From: Actinomycetospora sp. TBRC 11914
GTDB taxonomy: Bacteria; Actinomycetota; Actinomycetes; Mycobacteriales; Pseudonocardiaceae
Length of the DNA stretch: 64,000 bases
Assembly: GCF_012933465.1 (NCBI RefSeq)
Contig: NZ_JABBND010000001.1
Span: forward strand, 310,001-374,000
Reading direction: 5' to 3'
In this document: positions 8,059 through 15,930 of the stretch, piece after piece
Layout: the number at the start of each line of letters is the position of its first letter
How positions within the stretch are numbered: the first letter of the stretch is position 1
The notes under the pieces: generated by a model
The model's input: only the letters and a program-made list of their open reading frames with translations
What the model was told of the DNA's origin: nothing
Databases searched by the model: none
Made by a program: the position numbers and the translations under genes

Positions 8059-9294
8059 GTGGCCGTGTCGTTCACGTTGTCCCCCGAGCAGGAGGCGCTC
8101 AAGGCCGCGGCCCGCGCCTTCGCCACCGAGCACCTGCGGGACCTCGCCGCCGCCGTCCGCGCCGAGCCCGACCCGCTGAGACGCGCGCTGCTGGCGCGGC
8201 CGGTCTTCGAGAAGGCGGTCGGGCACGGGTTCCTCAAGGGCCTGATCCCCGCCGCGGTGGGCGGCGCCGCCGGCGGCGGGGTGGAGGCGGCGCTCTTCGT
8301 CGAGGAGTGGGCCACCGAGAGCCCCGACTTCACGATCTCGTTCGCCGGGCCGCTCATCGCCCTCATGCCGGTCTACGAGGTCGGCACCCCCGAGCAGGTG
8401 CGGCGCTTCGTCGCGCCCTTCCTCGCCGACTCCGGCGCCCCGCTCGCCGCCATGGCCTTCAGCGAGCCCGGCGGGAGCGCCAACTTCGACGCCGCCCCGC
8501 CCGCGGCCGGGATCACCACGACCGCCGAGCGCGACGGCGACCACTACGTCCTCCACGGGACCAAGGCCTGGGCGTCACACCTGTCGGGCTGGGACGGCGA
8601 CGGCCCCGACCTCATGACGGTGGTGTGCCGGGCCCCGGGCGGGATCTCGCTGATCGTGGCCGAGCGCGAGCACCTCGCCGGGCACCTCGAGGTCGAGGCC
8701 CACCACGACCTCCCCGGGCTGCGCGGCTGCCTCACCTCCCGGGTCCGCCTGCACGACGTGCGCGTCCCGACGGCGAACCTGCTCGGCGAGGAGGGCCAGG
8801 GCGCCGCGCTGACCCGCCGGGCGTTCCTGCCCAGCGGCGCCTCGATCGGTGTCTTCTCCGTCGCGGCGATGCGCGGCGCGTTCGACGTGGCCTTCCGCTT
8901 CGCCCGCGACGAGACCCGCGGCGGGAGCGCCGCGATCCTCACCCACCAGGCGGTCTCCGACGTCCTGGCCGACGCGAAGGCCCGCATCGAGGCCGTCCGC
9001 CTGCTGTCCTGGCGGGCCCTCGACGCCGTGATGTCCGGGCACCCCGCGGCCCTCGAGCTGGGCCTGCACGCCAAGGTCCTCGGCTCGGAGACCGCCGTGC
9101 AGGTGATCAACGCGCTGGTGGGGGTCGTCGGGGTCTCGGCCTACGACGAGGGGTTCCCGCTGGTGGAGTACCTCCACGAGGCGCTCGCGTACCCCGTCAT
9201 CGAGGGCAGCAACATCGGGGTGCGCCGCCGCCAGCTCCAGGAGCTCTTCCTGTCCCCCGACTACGACCCGCTGGCCGCGTCGGGCATGGCCTGA
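8059..9294 (+). CDS. Acyl-CoA dehydrogenase family protein
   Basis: This 411-residue protein has all parts of the ACAD fold: an N-terminal helical domain (SFTLSPEQEALKAAARAFA), the flavin-binding beta domain with AFSEPGGSANFD and TKAWASHLSGWDGDG, and the C-terminal four-helix bundle ending in IEGSNIGVRRRQLQ. It should be an FAD-dependent flavoprotein oxidising an acyl-CoA or similar thioester. AGGAG precedes the GTG at 8059. The gene follows an AraC regulator by about 120 bases, which is the probable control. Substrate length or branching cannot be inferred. Confidence 0.88.
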   Translation: MAVSFTLSPEQEALKAAARAFATEHLRDLAAAVRAEPDPLRRALLARPVFEKAVGHGFLKGLIPAAVGGAAGGGVEAALFVEEWATESPDFTISFAGPLIALMPVYEVGTPEQVRRFVAPFLADSGAPLAAMAFSEPGGSANFDAAPPAAGITTTAERDGDHYVLHGTKAWASHLSGWDGDGPDLMTVVCRAPGGISLIVAEREHLAGHLEVEAHHDLPGLRGCLTSRVRLHDVRVPTANLLGEEGQGAALTRRAFLPSGASIGVFSVAAMRGAFDVAFRFARDETRGGSAAILTHQAVSDVLADAKARIEAVRLLSWRALDAVMSGHPAALELGLHAKVLGSETAVQVINALVGVVGVSAYDEGFPLVEYLHEALAYPVIEGSNIGVRRRQLQELFLSPDYDPLAASGMA

Positions 9295-9313
9295 CGCCTC
9301 GACGTCGTCGGGG

Positions 9314-9787
9314 TCAGCCCTCCTGGGCCGCGGTGGCGGCCCGCAGCCGCGTGTCGAGCTCGGTGAGCTGGTCGCGCAGGGCGGCGATCTCGGCGCCGTC
9401 CATCCCGGTCGCGAACTCGACGTCCCGCTGCACGCCGCGCGCCTTCTCCCGCAGCGCGACCCCCTCCTCGGAGGGGGCGATCTCGAGGGTGCGCTCGTCC
9501 TCCGGACGACGACGACGGGTCAGCAGGCCCTGCCTCTCGAGGCGCTTGAGCAGCGGGGACAGCGTGCCCGAGTCGAGGTGGAGCTGCTCGCACAGCGACC
9601 CCATCGTCACGGCCTCCTGCTCCCAGAGCACGAGCATCACCGCGTACTGGCTGTAGGTGAGCCCCAGCTCCTCGAGCCCCTGCCGGTAGCAGGCGGTCAT
9701 CGCCCGCGAGGCCGACACCATCGCGAAGCACAGCTGCTCGTCGATGGACGTGGTGCGCCCGGTCGGGGTCGTGTCCGCCGTGGTCAT
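9314..9787 (-). CDS. ohrR: MarR-family regulator of the OhrR type
   Basis: The 157-residue protein begins its conserved part with QLCFAMVSASRAMTACYR, the OhrR signature that carries the peroxide-sensing cysteine (Cys20), followed by LGLTYSQYAVMLVLWE and the winged helix (LDSGTLSPLLKRLERQGLLTRRR). In OhrR proteins that Cys is oxidised by organic hydroperoxides and releases DNA. The ATG at 9787 is chosen because conservation starts just downstream. The usual partner, an Ohr/OsmC peroxidase, is not adjacent; the nearest gene in the same direction is a Ddn-like reductase. Confidence 0.85.
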   Translation of the reverse strand: MTTADTTPTGRTTSIDEQLCFAMVSASRAMTACYRQGLEELGLTYSQYAVMLVLWEQEAVTMGSLCEQLHLDSGTLSPLLKRLERQGLLTRRRRPEDERTLEIAPSEEGVALREKARGVQRDVEFATGMDGAEIAALRDQLTELDTRLRAATAAQEG

Positions 9788-9893
9788 CCACCCAGGGTAA
9801 CCACGTCGGACGCCCGGTCCGACCCGTCCGTCCCCCTCGGCGGACCGTGGCCGGCGCGCCCGGTCCGGCACGCGGCCGGACCGGGGCCCGGGC

Positions 9894-10325
9894 TCACTTC
9901 GGGTCGAGCACGAAGACCGGGATCTGCCGGTCGGTGTTCTGCTGGTACTCGGCGTAGGACGGGAAGGCATCGACCGCCCGCTCCCACCACTGCGCCCGCT
10001 CCTGCCCCGACACCTCGCGGGCGACGTAGGTCTTCGTCTCGGTGCCGTCCTGGAGCGGGAACTCCGGGTGCGCCTTGATGTTGTAGTACCAGACCGGGTG
10101 CTCGGGAGCGCCGCCCTTGGAGGCGACGACGGCGTAGCTGCCGTCGTGCTCGACGCGCATCACCGGCGTGTACCGGCGCTTGCCGGACTTCGCGCCCCGC
10201 AGCGTCAGCAGCACCACCGGCGCGCCGCGTACCTCGACGCCCTCGGTCGTCCCGTTCTCGAGGATCTTCTCGGTCTGGCCCTTGACCCAGTCGGTCGGGC
10301 TGAGTTCCACCTGGTCGTCGCTCAC
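9894..10325 (-). CDS. Deazaflavin (F420)-dependent nitroreductase-family protein (Ddn-like)
   Basis: The 143-residue protein matches the Ddn/FDR split-barrel family: DWVKGQTEKIL at the N-terminus, the central VVLLTLRGAKSGKRRYTPVM strand pair, VASKGGAPEHPVWYYNI (the segment that contacts the F420 deazaflavin in relatives) and a final WWERAVDAFPSYAEYQ helix. Members use reduced F420 to reduce quinones or nitro compounds, which points to an F420-producing actinomycete. The GTG start at 10325 gives the normal family length. It is separated by 106 bases from the OhrR-type gene and is divergent from a hydrolase gene. Confidence 0.88.
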   Translation of the reverse strand: MSDDQVELSPTDWVKGQTEKILENGTTEGVEVRGAPVVLLTLRGAKSGKRRYTPVMRVEHDGSYAVVASKGGAPEHPVWYYNIKAHPEFPLQDGTETKTYVAREVSGQERAQWWERAVDAFPSYAEYQQNTDRQIPVFVLDPK

Positions 10326-10490
10326 GTCCCCGGGAACCCCGTCGGGCCCCGACCTCATTCCCGCCGCGCCGCCGGACGGCGTCGCGGAGGCCTCCCGGGT
10401 GCAGTCGAGATGCTGATACCCCGGCGACGCCCGCCCGGCCGACGATTTCCGGCAACGCCCCGCGGGGCCCGACGTCGAGGGAGTCCGATC

Positions 10491-11198
10491 ATGAGCGAGA
10501 CCACGATCGTCCTGGTGCACGGCGCCTTCGCCGACGCCTCCGGCTTCGCGGGGCTGATCCGCGAGCTGCGGGACGCCGGCCACCGGAGCTTCGTCGCGCC
10601 GCCGAACCCGCTGCGCACCCTGTCCGGGGACGCCGCGGCGCTGGCGGCGGTGGTGTCGGCGATCGACGGGCCCGTCGTCCTGGTCGGCCACTCGTACGGC
10701 GGTGCGGTCGTCACGCAGGCCTCGGCCGGGCTGGACAACGTCACCGGCCTGGTCTACCTCGCCGCCTTCGGCCTCGACGTCGGGGACAGCTGCGCGAGCG
10801 TGACCGAGCCGTTCGCGCCGCCGCTGCTGGCGAGCACCTCCTACGCGAGCTCCTACGACGCCCCCGGCGCGCCCGGTGGCCCCGACCTGTTCATCCGGCA
10901 GGACCGCTTCCGCGAGACCTTCTGCGGCGACGTCCCGGTCGACGTCGCCGACGTCATGGCCACCACCCAGCGACCGCTCTCGGCGGCTGCGCTCGGCGAG
11001 CAGGCCACCAGCGCGGGGTGGCACACCAAGCCGTCCTGGTACCTGGTCTCGGACGGCGACAACATGATCAATCCCGACGCCGAGCGCTTCATGGCCGAAC
11101 GGATGGGCGCCACCACGGACACGATCCACGGCTCGCACTGCGCGTTCGTCTCCCAGCCCGTGACCGTGGCGGAGTTCGTCGCCCAGGCGATCAAGTAG
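10491..11198 (+). CDS. Alpha/beta hydrolase
   Basis: The 235-residue protein has the compact alpha/beta-hydrolase pattern of small esterases: IVLVHGAFADASGF at the oxyanion site, GHSYGG nucleophile elbow, an Asp in LVSDGDNMINPD, and a catalytic His in IHGSHCAFVSQP. GAGGGAG precedes the ATG at 10491. The substrate is not evident. It lies between a divergent Ddn-like reductase and a convergent HxlR regulator whose stop is six bases away. Confidence 0.88.
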   Translation: MSETTIVLVHGAFADASGFAGLIRELRDAGHRSFVAPPNPLRTLSGDAAALAAVVSAIDGPVVLVGHSYGGAVVTQASAGLDNVTGLVYLAAFGLDVGDSCASVTEPFAPPLLASTSYASSYDAPGAPGGPDLFIRQDRFRETFCGDVPVDVADVMATTQRPLSAAALGEQATSAGWHTKPSWYLVSDGDNMINPDAERFMAERMGATTDTIHGSHCAFVSQPVTVAEFVAQAIK

Positions 11199-11204
11199 GA
11201 GGGA

Positions 11205-11651
11205 TCACCAGGCGGTCGGCTCCATCTCGGCGGCCATCTCCCGCCACGCGACCGGCTCGCCGCAGTGCGCGCACGTCATCCGCGGCTCCGCCCGGTGCCC
11301 GCAGCCGCGGTGCACCAGGCGGACCGGTGGGACGTCGTTCTCGTGGCGGTCGCCCCACGCCATGAGGGCGACGAGCACCGGGTAGAGGTCGGCGCCCTTG
11401 GCCGTGAGGCGGTACTCGTGCCGCGGCGGGGAGTCCTGGTAGCGGACCCGCTCGAGGACGCCCTCCTCGGTGAGGACACGCAGCCGGTCGTTGAGCACGT
11501 TGGCGCCCAGGCCGAGCTTGGTGCGGAAGTGGTCGTAGCGGCGCTCGCCGCGGAAGCACTCGCGCAGGATCATCATCGTCCAGCGCTCGCCGATCACCGA
11601 CCACGTCCGGGCCACGGAGCAGTAGACGTCGCCCAACTCGTCGTGCCTCAC
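11205..11651 (-). CDS. HxlR-family regulator with C-terminal zinc-ribbon-like motif
   Basis: The 148-residue protein carries the HxlR core (YCSVARTWSVIGERWTMMILREC, then FRTKLGLGANVLNDRLRVLTEEGVL and HEYRLTAKGADLYPVL). It ends with a Cys/His cluster, HRGCGH followed by CAHCG, that looks like a small zinc-binding knuckle, a tail found in some HxlR proteins. It is divergent from a tautomerase gene. The 106-base gap contains two related palindromes, so the regulator probably represses both itself and the tautomerase. An effector is not known. Confidence 0.9.
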   Translation of the reverse strand: MRHDELGDVYCSVARTWSVIGERWTMMILRECFRGERRYDHFRTKLGLGANVLNDRLRVLTEEGVLERVRYQDSPPRHEYRLTAKGADLYPVLVALMAWGDRHENDVPPVRLVHRGCGHRAEPRMTCAHCGEPVAWREMAAEMEPTAW

Positions 11652-11661
11652 ACCCCGCAGT

Positions 11662-11684
11662 GTAGGACTCGTTCCGAGTCCTAC
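11662..11684. promoter_or_regulatory. Palindromic operator 1 (ACTCG-N3-CGAGT core)
   Basis: GTAGGACTCG is followed after three bases by its exact reverse complement, a perfect 10-bp-arm inverted repeat that begins 11 bases upstream of the HxlR ATG at 11651. A second copy of the core lies 55 bp away. This is a strong autoregulatory site candidate. Confidence 0.72.
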
Positions 11685-11721
11685 CTGCTTGCAGGCCTGT
11701 CGGGGCAGCCGTTACCGTCGC

Positions 11722-11734
11722 ACTCGAATCGAGT
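11722..11734. promoter_or_regulatory. Palindromic operator 2 (ACTCG-N3-CGAGT core)
   Basis: ACTCG-AAT-CGAGT repeats the core of the palindrome at 11662-11684, with CC following as in the first site. It ends 23 bases before the tautomerase start. The spacing of the two centres (55 bp) is close to five helical turns, suiting cooperative binding. Confidence 0.65.
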
Positions 11735-11757
11735 CCGACCCACCGACGGAGGCGAGC

Positions 11758-12138
11758 GTGCCCTTCTACCAGTTCACCGTCCCGACCGGCGACGCGACGC
11801 TGGACCACCGGGCTGAGGTCGCGGCCGCGATGACCAAGGTGCACGCCGAGGTGACGGGGGCGCCGAGCGCCTACGTGCACTGCTCGTTCACCGAGGTGGC
11901 CCCGGGCAGCATCTTCGTGGCCGGTGAGCCGGTGACCGGCCCGCGCATGGTGGGCGTCATCCGCTCCGGACGCTCGGCCGAGGTGCGGGGCCGCCTGCTC
12001 CACGAGCTCGCCGACGCCTGGTGCGAGATCACCGGGCTGGCGAAGAAGGACGTGGCGATCTTCCTGACGGAGGTCCCGGGCGCCAACGTGCTCGAGGACG
12101 GCGCGGTGCTCCCCGAGGCCGCGGACGACCCGGTCTAG
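11758..12138 (+). CDS. Tautomerase-superfamily protein (cis-CaaD/Cg10062-like)
   Basis: The 126-residue protein starts GTG-CCC, so removal of fMet exposes Pro1, the catalytic base of the tautomerase superfamily. Counting from that Pro, His28 and a later Arg pair (VIRSGRSAEVRG) match residues used by cis-3-chloroacrylic acid dehalogenase-like enzymes, and a Glu is kept in VLEDG; the position of their active-site Tyr looks like Phe (AIFLTE). This comparison is from memory of the family and needs an alignment. Promiscuous tautomerase or hydratase activity is the safest call. It is probably controlled by the divergent HxlR protein. Confidence 0.82.
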   Translation: MPFYQFTVPTGDATLDHRAEVAAAMTKVHAEVTGAPSAYVHCSFTEVAPGSIFVAGEPVTGPRMVGVIRSGRSAEVRGRLLHELADAWCEITGLAKKDVAIFLTEVPGANVLEDGAVLPEAADDPV

Positions 12139-12815
12139 CCGCCCGTCGCGACGGTCCGCGAGGACAGCTCCGCCGGCGTGTTTCGGGCCTCGGTCAGGGT
12201 GACGGTCGCGCCGAGCACCTCGCCGGTGTCGGCGCGGCGGGTGGAGACCACCACGTCGAAGGCGCGGGGGCGGTCCGGGGCCGCGCACGGCACGACGATG
12301 CGGACTGGTGTCCGGAGCTGCCCGCGGATGGCCGCGCGGATCGCGCGCCCGACCTCGGCGCTGGGCTCGTCACCGCCTGCGTCGCACGCCGCGAGGTAGG
12401 AGCAGCCGACACCCGCCGCGCGCGGATCCCCGCCGTTGGCCAGGCAGAAGGCGTCCCAGGCGGGGTTCGTCCACACGATGACCCCGTCGGAGTCCAGCAG
12501 GGCGATCTCACCGTCGTCCGCGGCCTCGCCCGGCGCGTGCGGGAGCGCCGCCGCGCGGGTCCGGCCCACGACGACCTGGCGGGCGGCACGGATGGCGCCG
12601 TCGAGTTCCTCGCAGAGGTCGAGCAGGACGTCGCGCCGGTGCGGGTCGAGTGTGGAGGCGACGGCGGTGAGCCGGAGCACCACGTGCATCACCTCGCCCA
12701 GACTGCGGGCGCTGAGCTCGTGGAGGAGCTCCTCGGCGACGTCCTGCCGCGCGGCCCGCACGAGCGCGCGGGCGGTCTGCTCCGGGATGGGGTCGAGATC
12801 GCGGTCGGTGATCAC
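12135..12815 (-). CDS. PAS-domain signalling protein
   Basis: The 226-residue protein has a helical N-terminal half (residues 1-105, coiled-coil-like) and a PAS domain from about residue 120 (IALLDSDGVIVWTNPAWDAF, a VGCSYLAACD loop, and a final beta-sheet VTLTEAR). No kinase, GGDEF or phosphatase domain follows, so it is a stand-alone sensor or adaptor. GGAGG lies just before the GTG at 12815. It is divergent from the GAF-ANTAR protein, and the two could form a sensing pair. Its TAG stop and that of the convergent tautomerase share a CTAG. Confidence 0.72.
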   Translation of the reverse strand: MITDRDLDPIPEQTARALVRAARQDVAEELLHELSARSLGEVMHVVLRLTAVASTLDPHRRDVLLDLCEELDGAIRAARQVVVGRTRAAALPHAPGEAADDGEIALLDSDGVIVWTNPAWDAFCLANGGDPRAAGVGCSYLAACDAGGDEPSAEVGRAIRAAIRGQLRTPVRIVVPCAAPDRPRAFDVVVSTRRADTGEVLGATVTLTEARNTPAELSSRTVATGG

Positions 12816-13127
12816 GACACCTCCGGCGGACGACCGCGTGTCTCCCCCGCACCGTCGGGGATCGACGATTCGCCGCGGGATCGCGAGAATGGGTCCGCGG
12901 ATGCGGCACGTCGTCGTCTCGTCAATTCCGCCCCTCGCCACGCGCGCCCGGCCTCCCGGCCGATCCGGCGCCGGGGTCAGGGGCTCCGCTCGGTGATCCG
13001 CACAGTAGCGACGTTTCCACCGTCGGGGCAACCGTGGCGACGGTCCGGGTGAGAATCCTCGGAATTCCGGATGCCGACAGTTCTGGCGTGCGCGGCGACC
13101 GCGTGCCCGTCGTGCTGGAATGGCGGC
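12816..13127. other. Divergent promoter region between PAS and GAF-ANTAR genes
   Basis: These 312 bases hold no convincing gene. They are less GC-rich in short stretches (ACGATTCG, GTCAATTC, GGAATTCCGG) and must contain both promoters, but I cannot fix -35/-10 boxes with confidence. Confidence 0.5.
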
Positions 13128-13898
13128 ATGAACAGCACGGGCAGCACGGCGGAACGGGCGCCGGAGGCCGACCCGGCGGGGCGCGAGGCGGCGCTGCTCG
13201 CGGCGCTGGTGGACCTCACCTCGAAGCTGGTGTCCGACTTCGACGTCGTCGAGGTGCTCGAGGACCTGACCGGCTACAGCGTCGACCTGCTGGCGGTCGA
13301 TGCGGCCGGACTGGTCCTGGCCGACGACCACGGCACCCTCCGGGTGATGTCCTCCTCCACCGACGAGGCCCGCCAACTGGAACTGTTCCAGCTCGCGACC
13401 TGCGAGGGACCGTGTGTGGACGCCCACGCCACCGGCGCCCCGGTGGCGTCCGGCGACCTCGACGAGCACCGGGACCGGTGGCCGCGGTTCGTCGCACGAG
13501 CCCGTGACCTGGGCATCCGTGGGGTGCACGCCCTGCCCCTGCGCTGTCCCGACGGTGCCCTCGGCGCGCTGAACCTGTTCACCGTCACGCGGCGGGGGCT
13601 GCCGGAGGCCGACCTGCGCGCCGCGCAGGCCCTCGCCGACGTCGCCAGCACCGTGCTCCGGCAGCAGCGCAGCCTGCACGAGGCGCACCGCACCGCCGCC
13701 CAGCTCCAGACCGCCCTGGACCACCGCGTGATCATCGAGCAGACCAAGGGCGTCCTCAGCGAGCGCGGCGGGATCAGCGCGGACGAGGCCTTCGTGCGGC
13801 TCCGCCGGTTCGCGCGGAAGAACAACCTGAAGATCACCGACGTGGCCCGCGCGGTGATGGACGACGCCCTCGACACCACGCCGCTGCTGGGCTCCTGA
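13128..13898 (+). CDS. GAF-ANTAR regulatory protein (putative RNA-binding antiterminator)
   Basis: The 256-residue protein has a GAF domain (about residues 25-170; VLEDLTGYSVDLLAVDAAGL, CEGPCVDAH) and a C-terminal ANTAR domain (about 185-245; IIEQTKGVLSERGGISADEAF, LRRFARKNNLKITDVARAVM). ANTAR domains bind tandem hairpins in nascent RNA and block termination; the GAF part is a sensor. This GAF-ANTAR layout is common in actinomycetes. The ATG at 13128 is taken over an in-frame start at 13071 because the family's normal N-terminus begins near it. The divergent PAS gene may feed into the same response. Confidence 0.87.
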   Translation: MNSTGSTAERAPEADPAGREAALLAALVDLTSKLVSDFDVVEVLEDLTGYSVDLLAVDAAGLVLADDHGTLRVMSSSTDEARQLELFQLATCEGPCVDAHATGAPVASGDLDEHRDRWPRFVARARDLGIRGVHALPLRCPDGALGALNLFTVTRRGLPEADLRAAQALADVASTVLRQQRSLHEAHRTAAQLQTALDHRVIIEQTKGVLSERGGISADEAFVRLRRFARKNNLKITDVARAVMDDALDTTPLLGS

Positions 13899-13997
13899 GC
13901 CGCGGAGCGAAACACGCGCCACGAATCGTCCACCATGCGAAAGGCCGTGCCCGGAGCGTCGTGGGTCGCGCCGATCCGGAACAGATCTCCGATTGGC

Positions 13998-15884
13998 TCA
14001 ACCTGCCTCCGCCTCGAGCTTCCAGCGGGCCTGCGCGACGGAGACGTCGTGGTTCAGCGAGTCGATGTCGTACGCGCCGTAGTGGCGTCGACCGTTCACG
14101 AAGAACGTCGGCGTGCCCGAGACCCCGCTGCGGTCGGCGGACTCGAGGTCGGCGGCGACCCGCTCGGCGGCGTCGGGCGAGCGCAGGTCGCGTCGGAAGC
14201 GCTCGACGTCGAGACCCAGCGCCTCCGCGTGGTGCTCGAGGTCGATCGCGCGCAGCTCGTCCTGGTGGTCGAGCAGCCGGTCGTGCAGGTCCCAGAAGGC
14301 GCTCTGCGCGGCGGCCGCCTCGGTCGCGCGGGCGGCCAGCTCCGCGTGGGGGTGGACGTCGCGCAGCGGGAGGTGGCGCCACACGTAGCGCACGTCGCCG
14401 TGCTCGGCGAGGAGCTCCCGCACGCTCGGCTCGGCCTGCCCGCAGTAGGGGCACTCGAAGTCGCCGTACTCGACGACGGTGACCGGGGCGTCGTGCGGGC
14501 CGCGGATGTGGTCGCGGTCCGGGTCGACCGCGTCGAGGAGGTCGATGATCACCGGGGAGGAGCCGAGCAGCGCGCTGCGCCGCCGCGACGCCGGCATGAG
14601 CGCCAGGGCGCGGAACACCAGCCACGTCACGACCGGCGCGACGACGGCCGAGGCGAGCACCCCCAGCTTCGCCTCCGCCAGCGCGGGTCCGGTGAACGCG
14701 AGCGAGGCGATGAGCAGCGCGACCGTGAAGCCGACGCCGGCGATGGTGCCGCCGCCGACCACCCCGCCCCACCCCACCGGCGGGCGCAGCCGGCCGCGGG
14801 TGAGCCAGGTGACCAGCGCCGAGGTGCCCACGATGCCGACGGGCTTGCCGACGACGTAGGCCACGAGCACCGCCCACGTCGTCGGGGAGGTCGCCGCCCG
14901 GGCGAGGAAGGCGCCGTCGAGCGAGATCCCGGCGTTGGCCAGCGCGAACAGCGGGACGACCAGGAACGACACCCAGGGCGAGACCACCGCCTGGAGCCGG
15001 TCGTTGGGCGACACCGCGGCCCGGACCCCGACGCTGGCCGACCGCGCCAGCTCGGCCGTCGGCTGCTCCCGGAAGGCCCGCACGAGGTCGGTGGCCCGCT
15101 CGAGGTCCCCGCGGGCGGCGGGGTAGGCGAAGGTCAGCAGGCCCATCGCGAGCCCGGCCGCGACCGGGTCGAGCCCGCTGGCGAGCAGCGCCGCCCAGGT
15201 GCCGATGCCGAGCGACACGTACACCGGGGTCGACCGCGCCCCGAGCGCGCGGATCCCGACGACGACGCCGATCAGCGCGACCGCGACCAGCAGGCCGGGC
15301 AGCCGGACGTGCTCGGTGTAGGCGATCGCGATCACCACGAGGGCGGCGAGGTCGTCCACGACGAGCACCGTCACCAGGAACGAGCGCAGCGTCGCCGAAC
15401 GCGTCCCGACCAGCCCGAGCAGCCCGAGGGCGAGCGCGGTGTCGGTCGACATCACCACGCCCCAGCCGTGCGCGGTCGCGCTCCCGGCGGTGAGCGCGAG
15501 GTAGAGCCCGACCGGGACGGCCATGCCGAGGAGCCCGGCCAGCAGCGGGAGCACCAGGCGCGGCCGCTCGCGCAGCTCCCCCAGGTCGAACTCGCGGCGG
15601 GCCTCGAGGCCGACCAGGAAGAAGAACAGCGTCATGAGCCCGCCGTCGACCCACGCCCGCAGGTCCTGGGAGAGCGCCTCGTCGCCGAGGCGGACCTCGA
15701 ACGGCATCGCCCACAGCCCCTCGTACGACGCCGGGGCGACGTTCGCCCACACCAGCGCGACGACGGCGGCCGCGACGAGCGCCGCGGCCGGCGCGTTCTC
15801 GCCGCCGAGCAGCCGGCGCACCCGCCGGGCCCACGACAGGTGCCAGGGGGTCTGCCCGGTCATCGTGCCGGGCTCGGGCTCCAC
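13998..15884 (-). CDS. nhaA: NhaA Na+/H+ antiporter fused to a DsbA-like thioredoxin domain
   Basis: The 628-residue protein starts with a full NhaA domain (about residues 10-440): the LFFFLVGLEARREF helix, the unwound-helix motif STDTALALG and the ion-binding Asp pair in VVDDLAALVVIA. After a short linker comes a DsbA/thioredoxin-fold domain with a CPYC active site (478-481), a cis-Pro loop (SGTPTFFVNG) and the helical insert. The antiporter should expel Na+ in exchange for H+. The fused domain could reduce or oxidise thiols of the transporter or of partners. NhaA-DsbA fusions are known in actinobacteria. It is a single-gene unit. Confidence 0.92.
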   Translation of the reverse strand: MEPEPGTMTGQTPWHLSWARRVRRLLGGENAPAAALVAAAVVALVWANVAPASYEGLWAMPFEVRLGDEALSQDLRAWVDGGLMTLFFFLVGLEARREFDLGELRERPRLVLPLLAGLLGMAVPVGLYLALTAGSATAHGWGVVMSTDTALALGLLGLVGTRSATLRSFLVTVLVVDDLAALVVIAIAYTEHVRLPGLLVAVALIGVVVGIRALGARSTPVYVSLGIGTWAALLASGLDPVAAGLAMGLLTFAYPAARGDLERATDLVRAFREQPTAELARSASVGVRAAVSPNDRLQAVVSPWVSFLVVPLFALANAGISLDGAFLARAATSPTTWAVLVAYVVGKPVGIVGTSALVTWLTRGRLRPPVGWGGVVGGGTIAGVGFTVALLIASLAFTGPALAEAKLGVLASAVVAPVVTWLVFRALALMPASRRRSALLGSSPVIIDLLDAVDPDRDHIRGPHDAPVTVVEYGDFECPYCGQAEPSVRELLAEHGDVRYVWRHLPLRDVHPHAELAARATEAAAAQSAFWDLHDRLLDHQDELRAIDLEHHAEALGLDVERFRRDLRSPDAAERVAADLESADRSGVSGTPTFFVNGRRHYGAYDIDSLNHDVSVAQARWKLEAEAG

Positions 15885-15930
15885 GGGAGTCGACGGTAGC
15901 CGAGCCCGCCGCCCGGCCGAAGCGTGATCG

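Noticed and set aside
12135-13922. A 595-residue minus-strand reading that would extend the PAS protein across the GAF-ANTAR gene
   Set aside because: The N-terminal part lies antisense to a well-supported ANTAR gene; the GTG at 12815 with GGAGG gives a normal PAS protein.
13834-15899. Long frames in other phases across the NhaA-DsbA gene
   Set aside because: Arg/Gly/Pro-rich composition without any domain; the NhaA-DsbA frame is clearly the coding one.
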